Below are positions 1 through 9,018 of a stretch of DNA of 64,000 nucleotides, in pieces. The stretch is taken from the NCBI RefSeq assembly GCF_900117455.1, contig NZ_FPHO01000003.1, positions 434,001-498,000 of the forward strand. The letters are read 5' to 3'. The translations under genes were made by a program, and so were the position numbers. The notes beneath the pieces were generated by a model. That model had not been told where the DNA came from. It was given only the letters and a program-made list of their open reading frames with translations, and did no database searches. The DNA is from Hyphomicrobium sp. CS1GBMeth3 (GTDB lineage: Bacteria > Pseudomonadota > Alphaproteobacteria > Rhizobiales > Hyphomicrobiaceae). Every line of letters begins with the position of its first letter. Within the stretch, counting starts at the first letter, position 1.

Positions 1-35
1 TAAAGATGAAAGCGCAAACCTGAGATCACGCCTAC

Positions 36-266
36 TTAGAGGCCAGCAGTCAGCAGCAGGCCGGCGCCGACCGCGACAAGCGCGAGCCCTGGCCACACGG
101 CCCTGATTCCAAATCCTTCGGCGGGATTTATCGGCTCGAGAGTGTTGGCGGGTTTGTCGGGAGGAAGCCGTTTTCCGCCACTCAACCGGTGCCGCCGTAG
201 AGGCTGATATGCCATGTACACCAAACCTACGAGAATTAGCACCGCACCGAGTAGTATGCTCGTCAT
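36..266 (-). CDS. small two-helix membrane protein, unknown function
   Basis: A 76-residue protein with a hydrophobic N-terminal helix (about residues 3-19), a short basic, Pro-rich linker (about 22-50) and a second hydrophobic helix near the C terminus (about 56-75). This predicts a small inner-membrane protein with two segments. A very good ribosome binding site (AGGAGG) lies about six bases before the ATG, which is the main reason to call it real. No family is recognised and there is no same-strand neighbour to suggest a role. Confidence 0.6.
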   Translation of the reverse strand: MTSILLGAVLILVGLVYMAYQPLRRHRLSGGKRLPPDKPANTLEPINPAEGFGIRAVWPGLALVAVGAGLLLTAGL

Positions 267-602
267 GCTTGCCTCCTAAAGCTCGCCCGCGCTTATTCTT
301 TCCCGTTGGCCGAGGTCTCAGCTACTTGAAGGGCACCCACCAAGGCAACAGTGGTCGGATATCTGGTCTCGACGCCAAGCTAAGGTTCTATATGGGCCAT
401 GTGTGGACGGCTCCGGGGCTGTCAAGGGATCGGGTTCGTCTAGTGCGAGCGGAACCATGTGTTCGGCCCCTCAGGGGTATGGTCCGAGCCCTATCTCGCG
501 CGCTGAGCAACGCTCATCAGACACAACAGACACTAAGTGACTGGAATATCTGGCCAAAGATCGACACAGATCAACGTGGACAGACAGCAAGCTAGATGGA
601 GT
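267..602. other. intergenic stretch with no supported gene
   Basis: This gap separates the small membrane protein from the tRNA. A plus-strand open frame runs through it but starts inside the neighbouring gene, is Arg/Pro-rich and has no domain or convincing ribosome binding site. I see no hairpin with a T-run and no repeat. Confidence 0.5.
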
Positions 603-605
603 TGG

Positions 606-695
606 CGGAGACGAGGGGATTCGAACCCCTGATACCCCTTTAGAGGGTATAACGATTTAGCAAACCGCCGCCTTCAGCCTCTCGGCCACGTCTCC
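606..695 (-). tRNA. tRNA-Ser (anticodon GCU)
   Basis: Read on the minus strand this folds as a class II tRNA. The acceptor GGAGACG pairs with CGTCTCC, the T arm carries GGTTCGAATCC, a long variable arm is built from ATACCC/GGGTAT, and the anticodon loop is TTGCTAA, giving anticodon GCU. The discriminator base is G, as expected for serine tRNAs. The CCA end is encoded at 603-605. The anticodon stem contains G-U pairs but the fold is otherwise regular. Confidence 0.96.
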
Positions 696-871
696 GGGAA
701 AGCACCCGTATAGAGGCGACCTCCTGCGTTGGCAAGCACAGGCCGGCCTTCGCAAAACCCCCTGCCCTAGGATCTCGGTTCATTGGTTTGCCACAGGTTC
801 GTTATAAAGCAGACTGACGATCCTGGGCTCGCATCGGTTCCGGCGCCGGCGGGCTCACGTGGGAGGTCACC

Positions 872-1507
872 ATGTTGAAGCGTTCGCATGCCCTGATGGG
901 CAGCCTCTGGCTGCTCTTGCCGACAGCAGACGCGGCGCTGGCGCTGGAGTACTGCGTCACCTGCGTCGGGCCACCCGCCATCTATCGCTGCGTGATCGAA
1001 GGCACAGAGGACGGCCCTGGTCGTGATCAGAGCGCCTCCTTGCATTGTATCTCTCAGATGGCAAAGCGCGGCGGCCACGAGACCTGCTCTGCTTCGCGCG
1101 GAGCGCCATTCCCCTGCCCCGGCCTGACGTCGGTGGTGACAGAGCCGCGCGCGCTGCCGCGGGATATTCCATCACCCGACGAGGCCGGCCTCGAGCAGCC
1201 TCATCCCGCAGAGGCCACGGCAAGCGATCCGGCCGAGCCTGCACCCCCTGCCAAGAAGAAAGTGCCGCGCACGATGGAGGAGCTGGCCGGCGATACAGTC
1301 AGATCGTCCCAGCAAGGGCTCAAGACCGCAGGCGACGCCATTGGCGGCACCGCAAAGAAGGCTGGCGAACAGATCGGCAACGCGGGAACGGCACTCGGAA
1401 GCGCCGCGACCCAAACTTGGACCTGCATCACATCACTCTTCAGCTCTTGCAGCAACGACGAGACGGTGTCCGAGGCGCCCATCGTCGATGACGCCACCGC
1501 CAACTGA
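872..1507 (+). CDS. secreted hypothetical protein with N-terminal Cys motif
   Basis: A 211-residue protein with a signal peptide (about residues 1-25, ending ALA). A short Cys-containing module follows (YCVTCVGPPAIYRC, then further Cys at about 58-82), then an acidic Pro/Ala linker, a helical region with repeated TVRSSQQGLKTAGDAIGG-like heptads, and a C-terminal Cys pair. A GGGAGGT ribosome binding site precedes the ATG. It is probably periplasmic with disulfides. I do not recognise a named family, so no function is assigned. Confidence 0.7.
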   Translation: MLKRSHALMGSLWLLLPTADAALALEYCVTCVGPPAIYRCVIEGTEDGPGRDQSASLHCISQMAKRGGHETCSASRGAPFPCPGLTSVVTEPRALPRDIPSPDEAGLEQPHPAEATASDPAEPAPPAKKKVPRTMEELAGDTVRSSQQGLKTAGDAIGGTAKKAGEQIGNAGTALGSAATQTWTCITSLFSSCSNDETVSEAPIVDDATAN

Positions 1508-2130
1508 GTCAACGCGGCCACGCCCCGTAAATTTTACGCTGGCACCGGCTTCGCTTAGCACGAATCGTTTAACTTCTAGGTCGTGGGGGAAGAACTTGCC
1601 TCGCCGGGAATGTGGGCTTGCTGCTCGCGTTTCTGCAAAGTGCATGCGTCAGAGCCTGGGGACTGGCGTCCTTTGAGCACTCTGAGCTTTTACGACCTAA
1701 CAGCTGGTCGCCGAGCCCAGCGGAACGCGTGGCAGTCCCGGACGGAGCTGCCAGAGGGAGCGTTCCGAGGGCCCGCATTGCACCGCCCAGTTCCGTCCAG
1801 GACCGCCGCGTCCTCCCGAACCTCATCAGCACCGTCGTCGTCTCGCTTCGCCATCCCCGGCGAAGGGAGAGGTGTGTCGCGGCTGATGCCGGGTGCAGAC
1901 AGGACACGGCCCCAACTCGAAGATGGAGTGCACTATGCTGAAGCACCTTCGTCACTGGTCCACCGACGCGACCCGACCAGGGAGCGACATCCACGCCCGT
2001 GAGCTTCGGCACGAGATGGATTGGAAATTTGTACTCCTTTGGCGCCTCAAACCTCCGCATCCTCCAAGTAGAAACTGATTGAGCTTTAGCCGGCAGGGCG
2101 TGCGACCCGGAAGCCGGCCAGAAAAACCAG
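1508..2130. other. gene-poor stretch of about 620 bases
   Basis: Several overlapping open frames occur on both strands, but they are Arg/Pro/Ser-rich shadows without domains. The only one with a plausible ribosome binding site is the 47-codon frame at 1935-2078, listed separately. No repeats or tRNA are seen. Confidence 0.5.
1935..2078 (+). CDS. possible small ORF (47 aa), unconfirmed
   Basis: This short frame begins at an ATG preceded by GGAG at a spacing of six bases and ends about 50 bases before a strong hairpin terminator. The product is basic with many His, Arg and Trp residues and has no recognisable motif. The signals would suit a small transcript, but the codon content does not look clearly coding, so it may be chance. 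Confidence 0.22.
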   Translation: MLKHLRHWSTDATRPGSDIHARELRHEMDWKFVLLWRLKPPHPPSRN

Positions 2131-2156
2131 AGGCCGGTCCCGCGAGGGACCGGCCT
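2131..2156. terminator. bidirectional rho-independent terminator
   Basis: A perfect 11-bp stem (AGGCCGGTCCC / GGGACCGGCCT) with a GCGA tetraloop. A T-rich tract follows on the plus strand (TTCTTGTTT), and on the minus strand the reverse complement of GAAAAACC supplies a T-run. It lies about 60 bases beyond the stop codon of the amidase gene, so it most likely ends that transcript. Confidence 0.85.
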
Positions 2157-2214
2157 TCTTGTTTCCTGGCAGCAATGAAGCGAGATCTTTCAGACGCCAG
2201 ACCGCCTCAGGCGA

Positions 2215-3564
2215 TTACATCGGAAGCCGCGCGATCTGGTTGCTGAAGTAGTTGTCGACCGCCGTCATGATCGAATCCGAAACCTTGTCGCGCCACGCAT
2301 CCGAGCTCAAGAGCTTGGCATCCTGCTTGTTCGTGACGTAGGCAAGCTCGATCAGAACCGACGGGAACTGCGCCGTCTTGAGCACGCGGAAAGCCGCCTG
2401 CTGGTCCGGCTTGGCGCGCATCTCCGTACTGGCGCCCATATACTCGATGACCGAGCGCGTGAAGACGCTCGTCCGCTCCTGAGTGACTTCCACTTCGCGC
2501 CCGGCGAGATCGGCAAGTATATTGCGCACCGCGGAGAGATCGTTCCCCACGCTGGCCTGCTCCATCGTCTGGACCTCATCCTTGGTCAGAACCGCGCCCT
2601 TCGCCTGACCTTTCGCCGAGCGCTGCAGCGCATTGGCCACGTTCTGGCGTAGCGAGTAGATGGTGGCGCCGCGCGCCTGCGAGTTCTTGCCGGCATAGTC
2701 CGCATGCACGGCGATGAACAGGTTCGCCTTGTGCGCCTCGGCAAATTCCTTGCGCTTGTCGAGATCGACGAACTCGTCCTTGTCGCGTGTCAACAGAACC
2801 TTGTAGCGCCCGCTCTGCTCGAGCTTCTGTTTAAGCCTGAGACTGAAGGCCAGCACGACCTCCTTCTCGACGACGCCGTTTTTCATGGCGCCCGAGTCAT
2901 GCCCGCCGTGGCCCGGATCGATGACGATGATCGGCTTGAAGGCGCGCGCCGCCATTTCATCGGGACGCAGCGCCGGCATGGGCAGCGGCGGCTGCACGTC
3001 GATAGCGCCGAGCGATGACAAGGATGCGGTCTTGATCGGCTTCTTCGCGGCGACATTGGCCGGAGACACCGGCATGATGTCGAGCGCCAGGCGATGCCCC
3101 TTCCCGTCCTCGGACGCGACGATCTCGGCACTTTCGACGATGACCGGGCGGATGACCTCGATCACAACGCGGGACTTGCCCGGAGCGGAACGCCCGGCAT
3201 GGAACGACTTCACGAGGCCGACGGCAATGTTTTCGTCCGGCTGCGGGGGAAGCCGGAGCGCCGTTTCAGCGATGTCGACGATCACGCGGTTGGGGTTGGC
3301 GAGCGAGAAGACGCGGTATTCGACCTCTTTCGGAAGGCCGATCAGGAAGCGCGTGTGGGTGACGTCGCCGCCGAGCGTGGCAGACGGGGCAGGTGCGGCC
3401 AGCGCGACTTTGGTCTGGGCGGATTTGGACTTGGCGGCGGAAACGCCTGACTTTGCTGGCTGCACCCGGCTGCCTTCCGCAGCCGGAACGGCGTGCGGAA
3501 TGGCGAGCGCGAAGAGCGCACAGATGAGCTGCGGCGCACTGCGCCGCAAAAGTCCAATCGACAT
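2215..3564 (-). CDS. amiC: N-acetylmuramoyl-L-alanine amidase (AMIN + Amidase_3)
   Basis: A periplasmic zinc amidase that cleaves the amide bond between N-acetylmuramate and the stem peptide during cell separation. Residues 1-29 are a signal peptide. An AMIN peptidoglycan-targeting domain spans about 65-165, and after a linker the Amidase_3 domain runs from about 210 to 445. Zinc ligands are visible as H219 (DPGHGG), E233 (VVEKE) and H287 (AVHAD), with the catalytic Glu at E406 (VLIELAYV). The length of 449 fits AmiC-type enzymes with an AMIN domain. The gene stands alone on its strand and ends at the hairpin at 2131-2156. Confidence 0.93.
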   Translation of the reverse strand: MSIGLLRRSAPQLICALFALAIPHAVPAAEGSRVQPAKSGVSAAKSKSAQTKVALAAPAPSATLGGDVTHTRFLIGLPKEVEYRVFSLANPNRVIVDIAETALRLPPQPDENIAVGLVKSFHAGRSAPGKSRVVIEVIRPVIVESAEIVASEDGKGHRLALDIMPVSPANVAAKKPIKTASLSSLGAIDVQPPLPMPALRPDEMAARAFKPIIVIDPGHGGHDSGAMKNGVVEKEVVLAFSLRLKQKLEQSGRYKVLLTRDKDEFVDLDKRKEFAEAHKANLFIAVHADYAGKNSQARGATIYSLRQNVANALQRSAKGQAKGAVLTKDEVQTMEQASVGNDLSAVRNILADLAGREVEVTQERTSVFTRSVIEYMGASTEMRAKPDQQAAFRVLKTAQFPSVLIELAYVTNKQDAKLLSSDAWRDKVSDSIMTAVDNYFSNQIARLPM

Positions 3565-3778
3565 CGTTGTGTGACCCCCGTCTACGCAACACTGTCCTTT
3601 GGCGGGACGGTCATTAAATATCCACAGAAGATGGCGTTTTGCAGGACGCCATCCGCCAATTTTATGGATCGATAAAGGTTAAGGAAGTTCTAACCACCCC
3701 GTGCATGAACGAGGTAATTACCATTAAAATATCAGAGATTCAACAGCGTAAGAGGGCGGACTAAAATATTGGATACGG

Positions 3779-4249
3779 TTACTTTTGGGTTGCCGAGCCC
3801 GCCCAGCGGGCGATTGCCTCACCATCCGTCTCACGCGCGTCGACCCACGTTTGGCCCCCGTCCGCGAACGTCTCCTTCTTCCAGAACGGCGCCCGGGATT
3901 TCAGATAGTCCATCAGGAATTCCGCAGCGGCGAAGGCGGCTTGCCGGTGGGCCGAGAGGGCGATGACCAGCACGATCGGGTCGCCCGGCCTGAGCTCCCC
4001 ATAGCGGTGAACAACGAGGCAATCGATGAGATCGAACCGCTCTCGCGCCTCCCCCTCGATACGGGCAAGCTCGGCTTCCGTCATCTGCGGATAGTGTTCG
4101 AGCGTCAGAGAGGCGAGCGGGCGCCCACCCACGTCCCCGCGCACGAGCCCGGTGAACGTGACGACGCCGCCAATGTCGAGGCGACCCTCGGTCAGCGCCG
4201 CGACCTCGGCCGCCGCATCGAAGGCCTCGCGCTGCACCCGCACCGCCAT
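3779..4249 (-). CDS. moaE: molybdopterin synthase catalytic subunit MoaE
   Basis: The large subunit of molybdopterin synthase, which moves sulfur from thiocarboxylated MoaD onto cyclic pyranopterin monophosphate. At 156 residues it has the usual length. The catalytic segment LKSRAPFWKKE carries K117 and K124, matching the two essential lysines of E. coli MoaE, and HRYGELRPGD is another conserved block. It lies 8 bases downstream of moaD on the same strand, so the two subunits are very likely co-transcribed with pgsA. Confidence 0.96.
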   Translation of the reverse strand: MAVRVQREAFDAAAEVAALTEGRLDIGGVVTFTGLVRGDVGGRPLASLTLEHYPQMTEAELARIEGEARERFDLIDCLVVHRYGELRPGDPIVLVIALSAHRQAAFAAAEFLMDYLKSRAPFWKKETFADGGQTWVDARETDGEAIARWAGSATQK

Positions 4250-4257
4250 ATGGCCTC

Positions 4258-4572
4258 CTATCCGCCCGTGACGGGCGGAAAGAACGCGATTTCGCGGGCG
4301 CCGGAGATCGGCTGGGCGGGCTTCACATGCACCTGATCGACCGCGGCCCGCACGACATCCGGGCGCTCGAAGGCGTTCGCGTACTCGGGACCCTGCTCTC
4401 TCAGCCAGCCCACCAGATCCCGCACAGTCGCGACCCCATCCGGCACGACGATACGCTCCTCGGCGCGCCCGACTTTCTCACGAACCCAAGCGAAATAGCG
4501 CACTGTGAGGCGCTGCCCGGCCGCCCCCGCGTTGGCGGGCTCTGTCATCGTTCCGTCCGGCACGGCTCTCAT
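4258..4572 (-). CDS. moaD: molybdopterin synthase sulfur-carrier subunit MoaD
   Basis: The small ubiquitin-like subunit of molybdopterin synthase. It ends in the diagnostic Gly-Gly (FFPPVTGG), which is adenylated and thiocarboxylated by MoeB and then docks in MoaE. The beta-grasp core begins with LTVRYFAWVREKVG. The start chosen forms an ATGA overlap with the pgsA stop codon (4569-4572), indicating translational coupling. An alternative ATG eight codons later would also give a full domain. Confidence 0.94.
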   Translation of the reverse strand: MRAVPDGTMTEPANAGAAGQRLTVRYFAWVREKVGRAEERIVVPDGVATVRDLVGWLREQGPEYANAFERPDVVRAAVDQVHVKPAQPISGAREIAFFPPVTGG

Positions 4573-5159
4573 CCTTCCATGGCGCGGCGTATACCGGCCT
4601 TGAGATAGTCATAGCCGGTCCAAAGCGTAAGGACCGCCGCCACCCAGAGCAATATGATGCCGACGGCCGAGATGCCCGGCACAATGCGGTCCCCGGCCTC
4701 CCCCGCGATCAGGACCGCGAGCGCCACCATCTGGACCGCCGTTTTCCATTTGGCGAGCGCCGTCACGTGCACTTTGACGTTGAGCTCGGCCAGGAACTCC
4801 CTGAGCCCGGAAACCAGGATCTCGCGGCTCAGAATGATGACCGCCGCCCAGATCGAGACCCCGTCGATCGTACGATCGTAAACCAGCATCAGGATCGCCG
4901 CGCCGACGATGAGCTTGTCGGCGATCGGATCCAGCATGCGCCCGAGCGTGGACTGCTGCTCGAGGCGGCGCGCCAGATAGCCGTCGAGCCAATCCGTAAT
5001 CGCCGCACCGACGAAAAGCCAGAAGGCGAACCACCGCCCCGCATCGCCCTGAACGTGCAGCAGACACGCAACAAGCGCCGGAACGGCCGCAATCCGCGCA
5101 TACGTGAGCACGTTCGGCAGGTTTATCGCGTGAGTCCGGGTCGGGATGGGCGGATCCAT
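4569..5159 (-). CDS. pgsA: CDP-diacylglycerol--glycerol-3-phosphate 3-phosphatidyltransferase
   Basis: An integral membrane enzyme that makes phosphatidylglycerol phosphate from CDP-diacylglycerol and glycerol-3-phosphate. The complete CDP-alcohol phosphatidyltransferase signature is present: D56, D59-G60, A63-R64, G73, D77 and D81 (within TDWLDGYLARR and GRMLDPIADK). Several hydrophobic helices surround it. It is the first gene of a pgsA-moaD-moaE unit; in related bacteria this follows uvrC directly, whereas here mtdB intervenes. A second, more divergent member of the superfamily is encoded at 52486-53049. Confidence 0.94.
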   Translation of the reverse strand: MDPPIPTRTHAINLPNVLTYARIAAVPALVACLLHVQGDAGRWFAFWLFVGAAITDWLDGYLARRLEQQSTLGRMLDPIADKLIVGAAILMLVYDRTIDGVSIWAAVIILSREILVSGLREFLAELNVKVHVTALAKWKTAVQMVALAVLIAGEAGDRIVPGISAVGIILLWVAAVLTLWTGYDYLKAGIRRAMEG

Positions 5160-5427
5160 GGCACCTAGGTAACACCATTGGGGCCAATACCAGTCAATGG
5201 GGTACGTTGCAAAGCGTCAACACCGCTTGCAGCAAGTGTGGCCAGGAATGATCACAACGGCCGAAGCAGCTTGTCCACTGACGAATTGTGGGGCAAATAA
5301 TATATCAGGCCGTACGACCGAGTGTCGTCGCGGAAACGTCAAGCAGCCGCCGTACGTATTGCGTCGTCGACTGCTGGTCGGCAGCGCTCGAAATGTAGCC
5401 GCGTATCTGGGAGTCGAGCGCACAATG
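5160..5427. other. intergenic region between pgsA and mtdB
   Basis: No supported gene. The stretch is less GC-rich near 5285-5310 (AAATAATATATCAGG) and leads into the long hairpin at 5428-5462. It presumably holds the pgsA promoter, read toward lower coordinates, but I cannot name a convincing -35/-10 pair. Confidence 0.4.
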
Positions 5428-5462
5428 GAGCGGAGCTGGAGCGAGACGCTCCTGCTCCGCTC
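5428..5462. terminator. long hairpin downstream of mtdB
   Basis: An imperfect inverted repeat, GAGCGGAGC-T-GGAGCG / CGCTCC-T-GCTCCGCTC, with a 3-base loop, 14 bases past the mtdB stop codon. The T-run (TTTT) lies on the plus-strand side, so its polarity suits a plus-strand transcript better than mtdB. It could be the mtdB 3' end structure or the terminator of an unannotated plus-strand RNA from the pgsA-mtdB gap. Confidence 0.5.
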
Positions 5463-5476
5463 TTTTCGTTTCAGCG

Positions 5477-6583
5477 CTAGCGTCGAGTGCGCGCCGGGCG
5501 CTTCTTGGCGGGCCGGCGCGGCGGAGACACGATCTCGCGCGCTAGGTCGAAGGCGTCCCGGAAATCGAGAGCGAGCGGCTGGGCCGCCGCCTGCATGCGG
5601 CGGAAAAGCCCCGCCTGCGTCTTGTACTTCACGTCGCCTATGGCAAGGGCCCCAACGCCAAGCGTGCTGCATCCGGGTAGCGGCGCGCCATTCATGAAGA
5701 GATCCATGCCTTCGACGCCGTAGGGCGCGACCGCGTTCACGTCGGCCGCCACCAGAAGAGATGGTGCGCGGGCGATGAGCCGCCGCGGCAGCACGTTGAC
5801 ACCCGCCGGCCCTGCGCTGAGCGCCACGTCCGACACAGCGAGGATCTTGGCCTTGAGCGTTTCCGTCTGACCCGCAACGGGCTCGAGCGTCACATCGAAG
5901 CGCTCCTTGGCAAACTGAGCCAATGCGATGAGCGGCTCGACGGTGTCGTGCGCAACGATGCGCACCCTGGCCCCCTCGCGCGCCGCGATCACGGCTGAAG
6001 CGAAGCCCACCACGCCCGAAGCGCCGAACACCGAGATGCGGAGCCCTTTGAGGTTGTGTCCGAAGCGGCCCTTCAGCAGGCGTTCGACAGAGGCCATCAT
6101 CGCCGCTGCCGTCGTGAACGATCCGCCGGGATCGGCGAACACGGACACCTCGAACGGCGGCACCATGGCCGCGCGTGCCGCGGCCATCATGTCGAGCGCA
6201 AGCTTGATATCCTTGCCGCCGATGAAAACGCCGGTGCACGCCTTAGGTGGGCGCGAGAAAATCGCGTCCTGCACCAACGCGCCCACATCGCCGACACCGA
6301 CGCCATCGTAGGGCAGCACGACCTTGTAGCCGGAATCGATTGCCATATTGCAATCGAACGGGCTCATGAACTTTTGCGGCGAGAGCATGTAAAGAACGGG
6401 CAGCGACCCGGTCGCGGGCTCTTTTACAGCCGATTTGGCGCGCGACGCCGGCTTTGCCTGTTTCGGCTTCGCGGCCTTTACGCCGCGCGCGGTCCGCGTC
6501 GCGGTTGTCGCCGTCTGCACAACTGCCTTTCGGGCACGCGCACTCCGCGCGTCTCCGCTCCGCACAATCTCACTTGTACGCAT
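5477..6583 (-). CDS. mtdB: methylene-tetrahydromethanopterin dehydrogenase (MtdB-type)
   Basis: Oxidises methylene-H4MPT to methenyl-H4MPT with NAD(P)+ in the formaldehyde oxidation pathway of methylotrophs. Residues 61-352 resemble MtdB throughout: LYMLSPQKFMSPFDCNMAID at 64, GVFIGGKD at 118, FADPGGSFTTAAAM at 149, the nucleotide-binding segment VFGASGVVGFASAV at 185, LSAGPAGVNVLP at 255, ADVNAVAP at 280 and LGVGALAIGDVKY at 308. The ATG is preceded by AAGGGGGG. No in-frame start lies closer to the core, so a 60-residue Ala/Lys/Arg tail is genuine; another basic tail (RRPAKKRPARTRR) ends the protein. MtdA is less likely because the core follows MtdB block by block. Confidence 0.9.
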   Translation of the reverse strand: MRTSEIVRSGDARSARARKAVVQTATTATRTARGVKAAKPKQAKPASRAKSAVKEPATGSLPVLYMLSPQKFMSPFDCNMAIDSGYKVVLPYDGVGVGDVGALVQDAIFSRPPKACTGVFIGGKDIKLALDMMAAARAAMVPPFEVSVFADPGGSFTTAAAMMASVERLLKGRFGHNLKGLRISVFGASGVVGFASAVIAAREGARVRIVAHDTVEPLIALAQFAKERFDVTLEPVAGQTETLKAKILAVSDVALSAGPAGVNVLPRRLIARAPSLLVAADVNAVAPYGVEGMDLFMNGAPLPGCSTLGVGALAIGDVKYKTQAGLFRRMQAAAQPLALDFRDAFDLAREIVSPPRRPAKKRPARTRR

Positions 6584-6824
6584 CTCAACTGCCCCCCTTG
6601 GTGCCCTCGTGACGTGCCCAGCTCCCGGGCACACATGGGCACGGCGCGGCCTCATGCGTGAGCCGCCCGCCTTGATACCGCTTCGAATATGCTGGCGAAG
6701 TAGTTGATAAAGGATTTGAGCACAGGGCAGCAAAGAGATTGTTTCACAACAAATATTCAGAAAGATCGACCCAGCAGCGGCGAAGTCTGAAGAATGCATG
6801 AATGAAGACGCCCTGGCCGGGCCG

Positions 6825-8840
6825 TCAGACGCGCCGCTCGTGAAAGAAGTCGTAAATCTTTCGCGCCATCTCCTCCGAGATGCCGGCGACCGCCGCCAGG
6901 TCCTCGACGCCCGCCCGGGATACGGCCTTGGCCGATCCGAAATGCTTGAGCAGCGCCCGTTTGCGCGTCGGCCCGATGCCCGGAATCTCGTCGAGCGGAT
7001 TGGCGCCCAGCGCCTTGGCCCGCTTCGCCCTGTGTGTCCCGATCGCGAAGCGATGCGCCTCGTCGCGCAGCCGCTGCACGAAGTAGAGCACCGGATCGCG
7101 CGGCTCGAGCATGAATGACGGCCGACCTGGCACATGGAAATGCTCGCGCCCCGCGTCGCGGTCAGGCCCCTTGGCTACACCGACGACAGCGATGTCATTG
7201 AGGCCGATCTCGGCCAGAACCTCACGCGCAACGGTGAGCTGCCCCGCGCCACCATCCACGAGCACGAGATCCGGCCGCTCCGGTAGCGCTTCCCCGAAGG
7301 CGGGCTCGTCCTCGACTGAAGCGCTTTCTTCCTCGGCTGCAACGTGCTCCCACAACGCCTCCGCCGGCGTCTCTTTTGGCGCCTCCGCCTCGTTCTCCGC
7401 CAGCCTCCGGAACCGCCGCTCGAGAACCTCGCGCATCATTCCGTAGTCGTCACCCGGCGTCAGCGTTTCAGAGCGGATGTTGAACTTGCGATAGGCGCTC
7501 TTCGCAAATCCATCGGCCCCTGCGACGATCATCGCACCCACCGCGTTGGTGCCCATGATGTGGCTATTGTCGAACACGTCGACGCGCCGCGGCGCACGCG
7601 CAAGCCCGAAGCGCTCGCCAAGGTGCGCCAGGAGCGTCCGCTGCGACGACGATTCCGCGAGCTTGCGCCCCAGCGCCTCGCGCGCATTGCTCAGCGCATG
7701 GTCGACAAGCCCAGACTTCACGCCACGCTGCGGCACCCGGATCTCGACCTTGCGATCCGCTTTGATGCACAGCGCCTCCTCAAGCAGAGCGCGGTTGGCG
7801 ATGTCGTGCGAGAGCAGGATCAGCCGCGGCACCGGCTTGTCATCGTAAAACTGCGCGATAAAGCTATCCAGCACCTCCTCGACCGGCAGCGACCGGTCGG
7901 CCTTCGGGTAGTAGGCACGGTTGCCCCAGTTCTGCCCGACGCGGAAGAAGAACACCTGGATGCAGGTCTGCCCACCTTCCTGGAACGCCGCGAACACATC
8001 CGCCTCCTCGACGCCTTCCGGGTTGATCGCCTGCTCGGCCGTGACATGCGCCAACGCCCAGAGCCGATTGCGAAAGCGCGCCGCGCGCTCGAACTCGAGC
8101 TTCTCGGCCGCTTCCTCCATGAGCCTCTGATACATCTCGCGTACCGACTGGCTTTCACCCCGCAGGAAGCGCACCGCCTCGTCGACAAGCCGGCCGTAGT
8201 CCTCGAGACTGATCTCCCCGGTGCACGGCGCCGAGCAGCGCTTGATCTGGTAGAGAAGGCACGGCCGCGTCCGGCTTTCGAACACGGAATCGGAGCACGA
8301 GCGCAGAAGGAAGGCCCGCTCCAGCATGTTGATGGTGCGGTTCACGGCGCCGGCCGACGCGAACGGGCCGAAGTATTCGCCCTTGATCGTGCGCGCACCG
8401 CGATGCTTGAGGATCTGCGGCGCCCCCTGATCGCGGCGGATCAGGATATACGGAAACGACTTGTCATCGCGCAAAGTGACATTGAAGCGGGGCCGGAAGC
8501 GCTTGATCAGATTGGCTTCGAGCAGCAGTGCCTCGGCTTCGGTCCTAACCGTCACGAATTCCATCGAGGCGGTGGACTGGATCATGCGCAGCGTCCGGTT
8601 CGGCAACCCGGCGAGCCGCGTATAGTTTTGCACGCGAGCTTTCAGGTTCCGCGCCTTGCCGACGTAGATGACGTCACCCGCCGCATTGAGCATGCGGTAG
8701 ACCCCGGGGCCTGTCGTCAGTGTCTTCAGATAGCCGGCAATCACCTCCGGCCCGGTGGCGGGCGGAGCGCTGTCCGCGCGCGCCGGCTCGGGCCGGACGG
8801 AGGCCGCCGGACCATCGTCTTTGGTAGAGGGGGTGGACAT
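6825..8840 (-). CDS. uvrC: excinuclease ABC subunit C
   Basis: The dual-incision nuclease of nucleotide excision repair, acting with UvrA and UvrB. The order is: GIY-YIG nuclease domain ([21 protein letters not shown]), Cys-containing region ([17 protein letters not shown]), UVR motif, RNase H-like C-terminal nuclease ([17 protein letters not shown] and VDGGAGQL), and tandem helix-hairpin-helix ([18 protein letters not shown]). An acidic insertion of about 40 residues sits before [10 protein letters not shown]. The start at 8840 (MSTPSTKDD) is preferred over an upstream in-frame ATG because the extra 24 residues are Gly/Pro/Arg-rich and unlike the family. Confidence 0.95.
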   Translation of the reverse strand: MSTPSTKDDGPAASVRPEPARADSAPPATGPEVIAGYLKTLTTGPGVYRMLNAAGDVIYVGKARNLKARVQNYTRLAGLPNRTLRMIQSTASMEFVTVRTEAEALLLEANLIKRFRPRFNVTLRDDKSFPYILIRRDQGAPQILKHRGARTIKGEYFGPFASAGAVNRTINMLERAFLLRSCSDSVFESRTRPCLLYQIKRCSAPCTGEISLEDYGRLVDEAVRFLRGESQSVREMYQRLMEEAAEKLEFERAARFRNRLWALAHVTAEQAINPEGVEEADVFAAFQEGGQTCIQVFFFRVGQNWGNRAYYPKADRSLPVEEVLDSFIAQFYDDKPVPRLILLSHDIANRALLEEALCIKADRKVEIRVPQRGVKSGLVDHALSNAREALGRKLAESSSQRTLLAHLGERFGLARAPRRVDVFDNSHIMGTNAVGAMIVAGADGFAKSAYRKFNIRSETLTPGDDYGMMREVLERRFRRLAENEAEAPKETPAEALWEHVAAEEESASVEDEPAFGEALPERPDLVLVDGGAGQLTVAREVLAEIGLNDIAVVGVAKGPDRDAGREHFHVPGRPSFMLEPRDPVLYFVQRLRDEAHRFAIGTHRAKRAKALGANPLDEIPGIGPTRKRALLKHFGSAKAVSRAGVEDLAAVAGISEEMARKIYDFFHERRV

Positions 8841-9018
8841 GGCCGGAACATTGGCGGCCGGAACGCGCCCGTCAAGCGGCCCGGAGCGAATTGCCCCGCC
8901 CGTTCGCCACAAAACCGCCTAGGACATCGCGGCCCTTGGCCCGGAATGGAAATAAGTGCCAGCTCGGGCGACCATTCCCCGGCTGGACGAGACTGCAGCA
9001 ACCAAGGCACGTCCGGAG

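Noticed and set aside
603..695. Possible integration site at tRNA-Ser
   Set aside because: I looked for an integrase and a repeated tRNA 3' end in the following sequence and saw neither.
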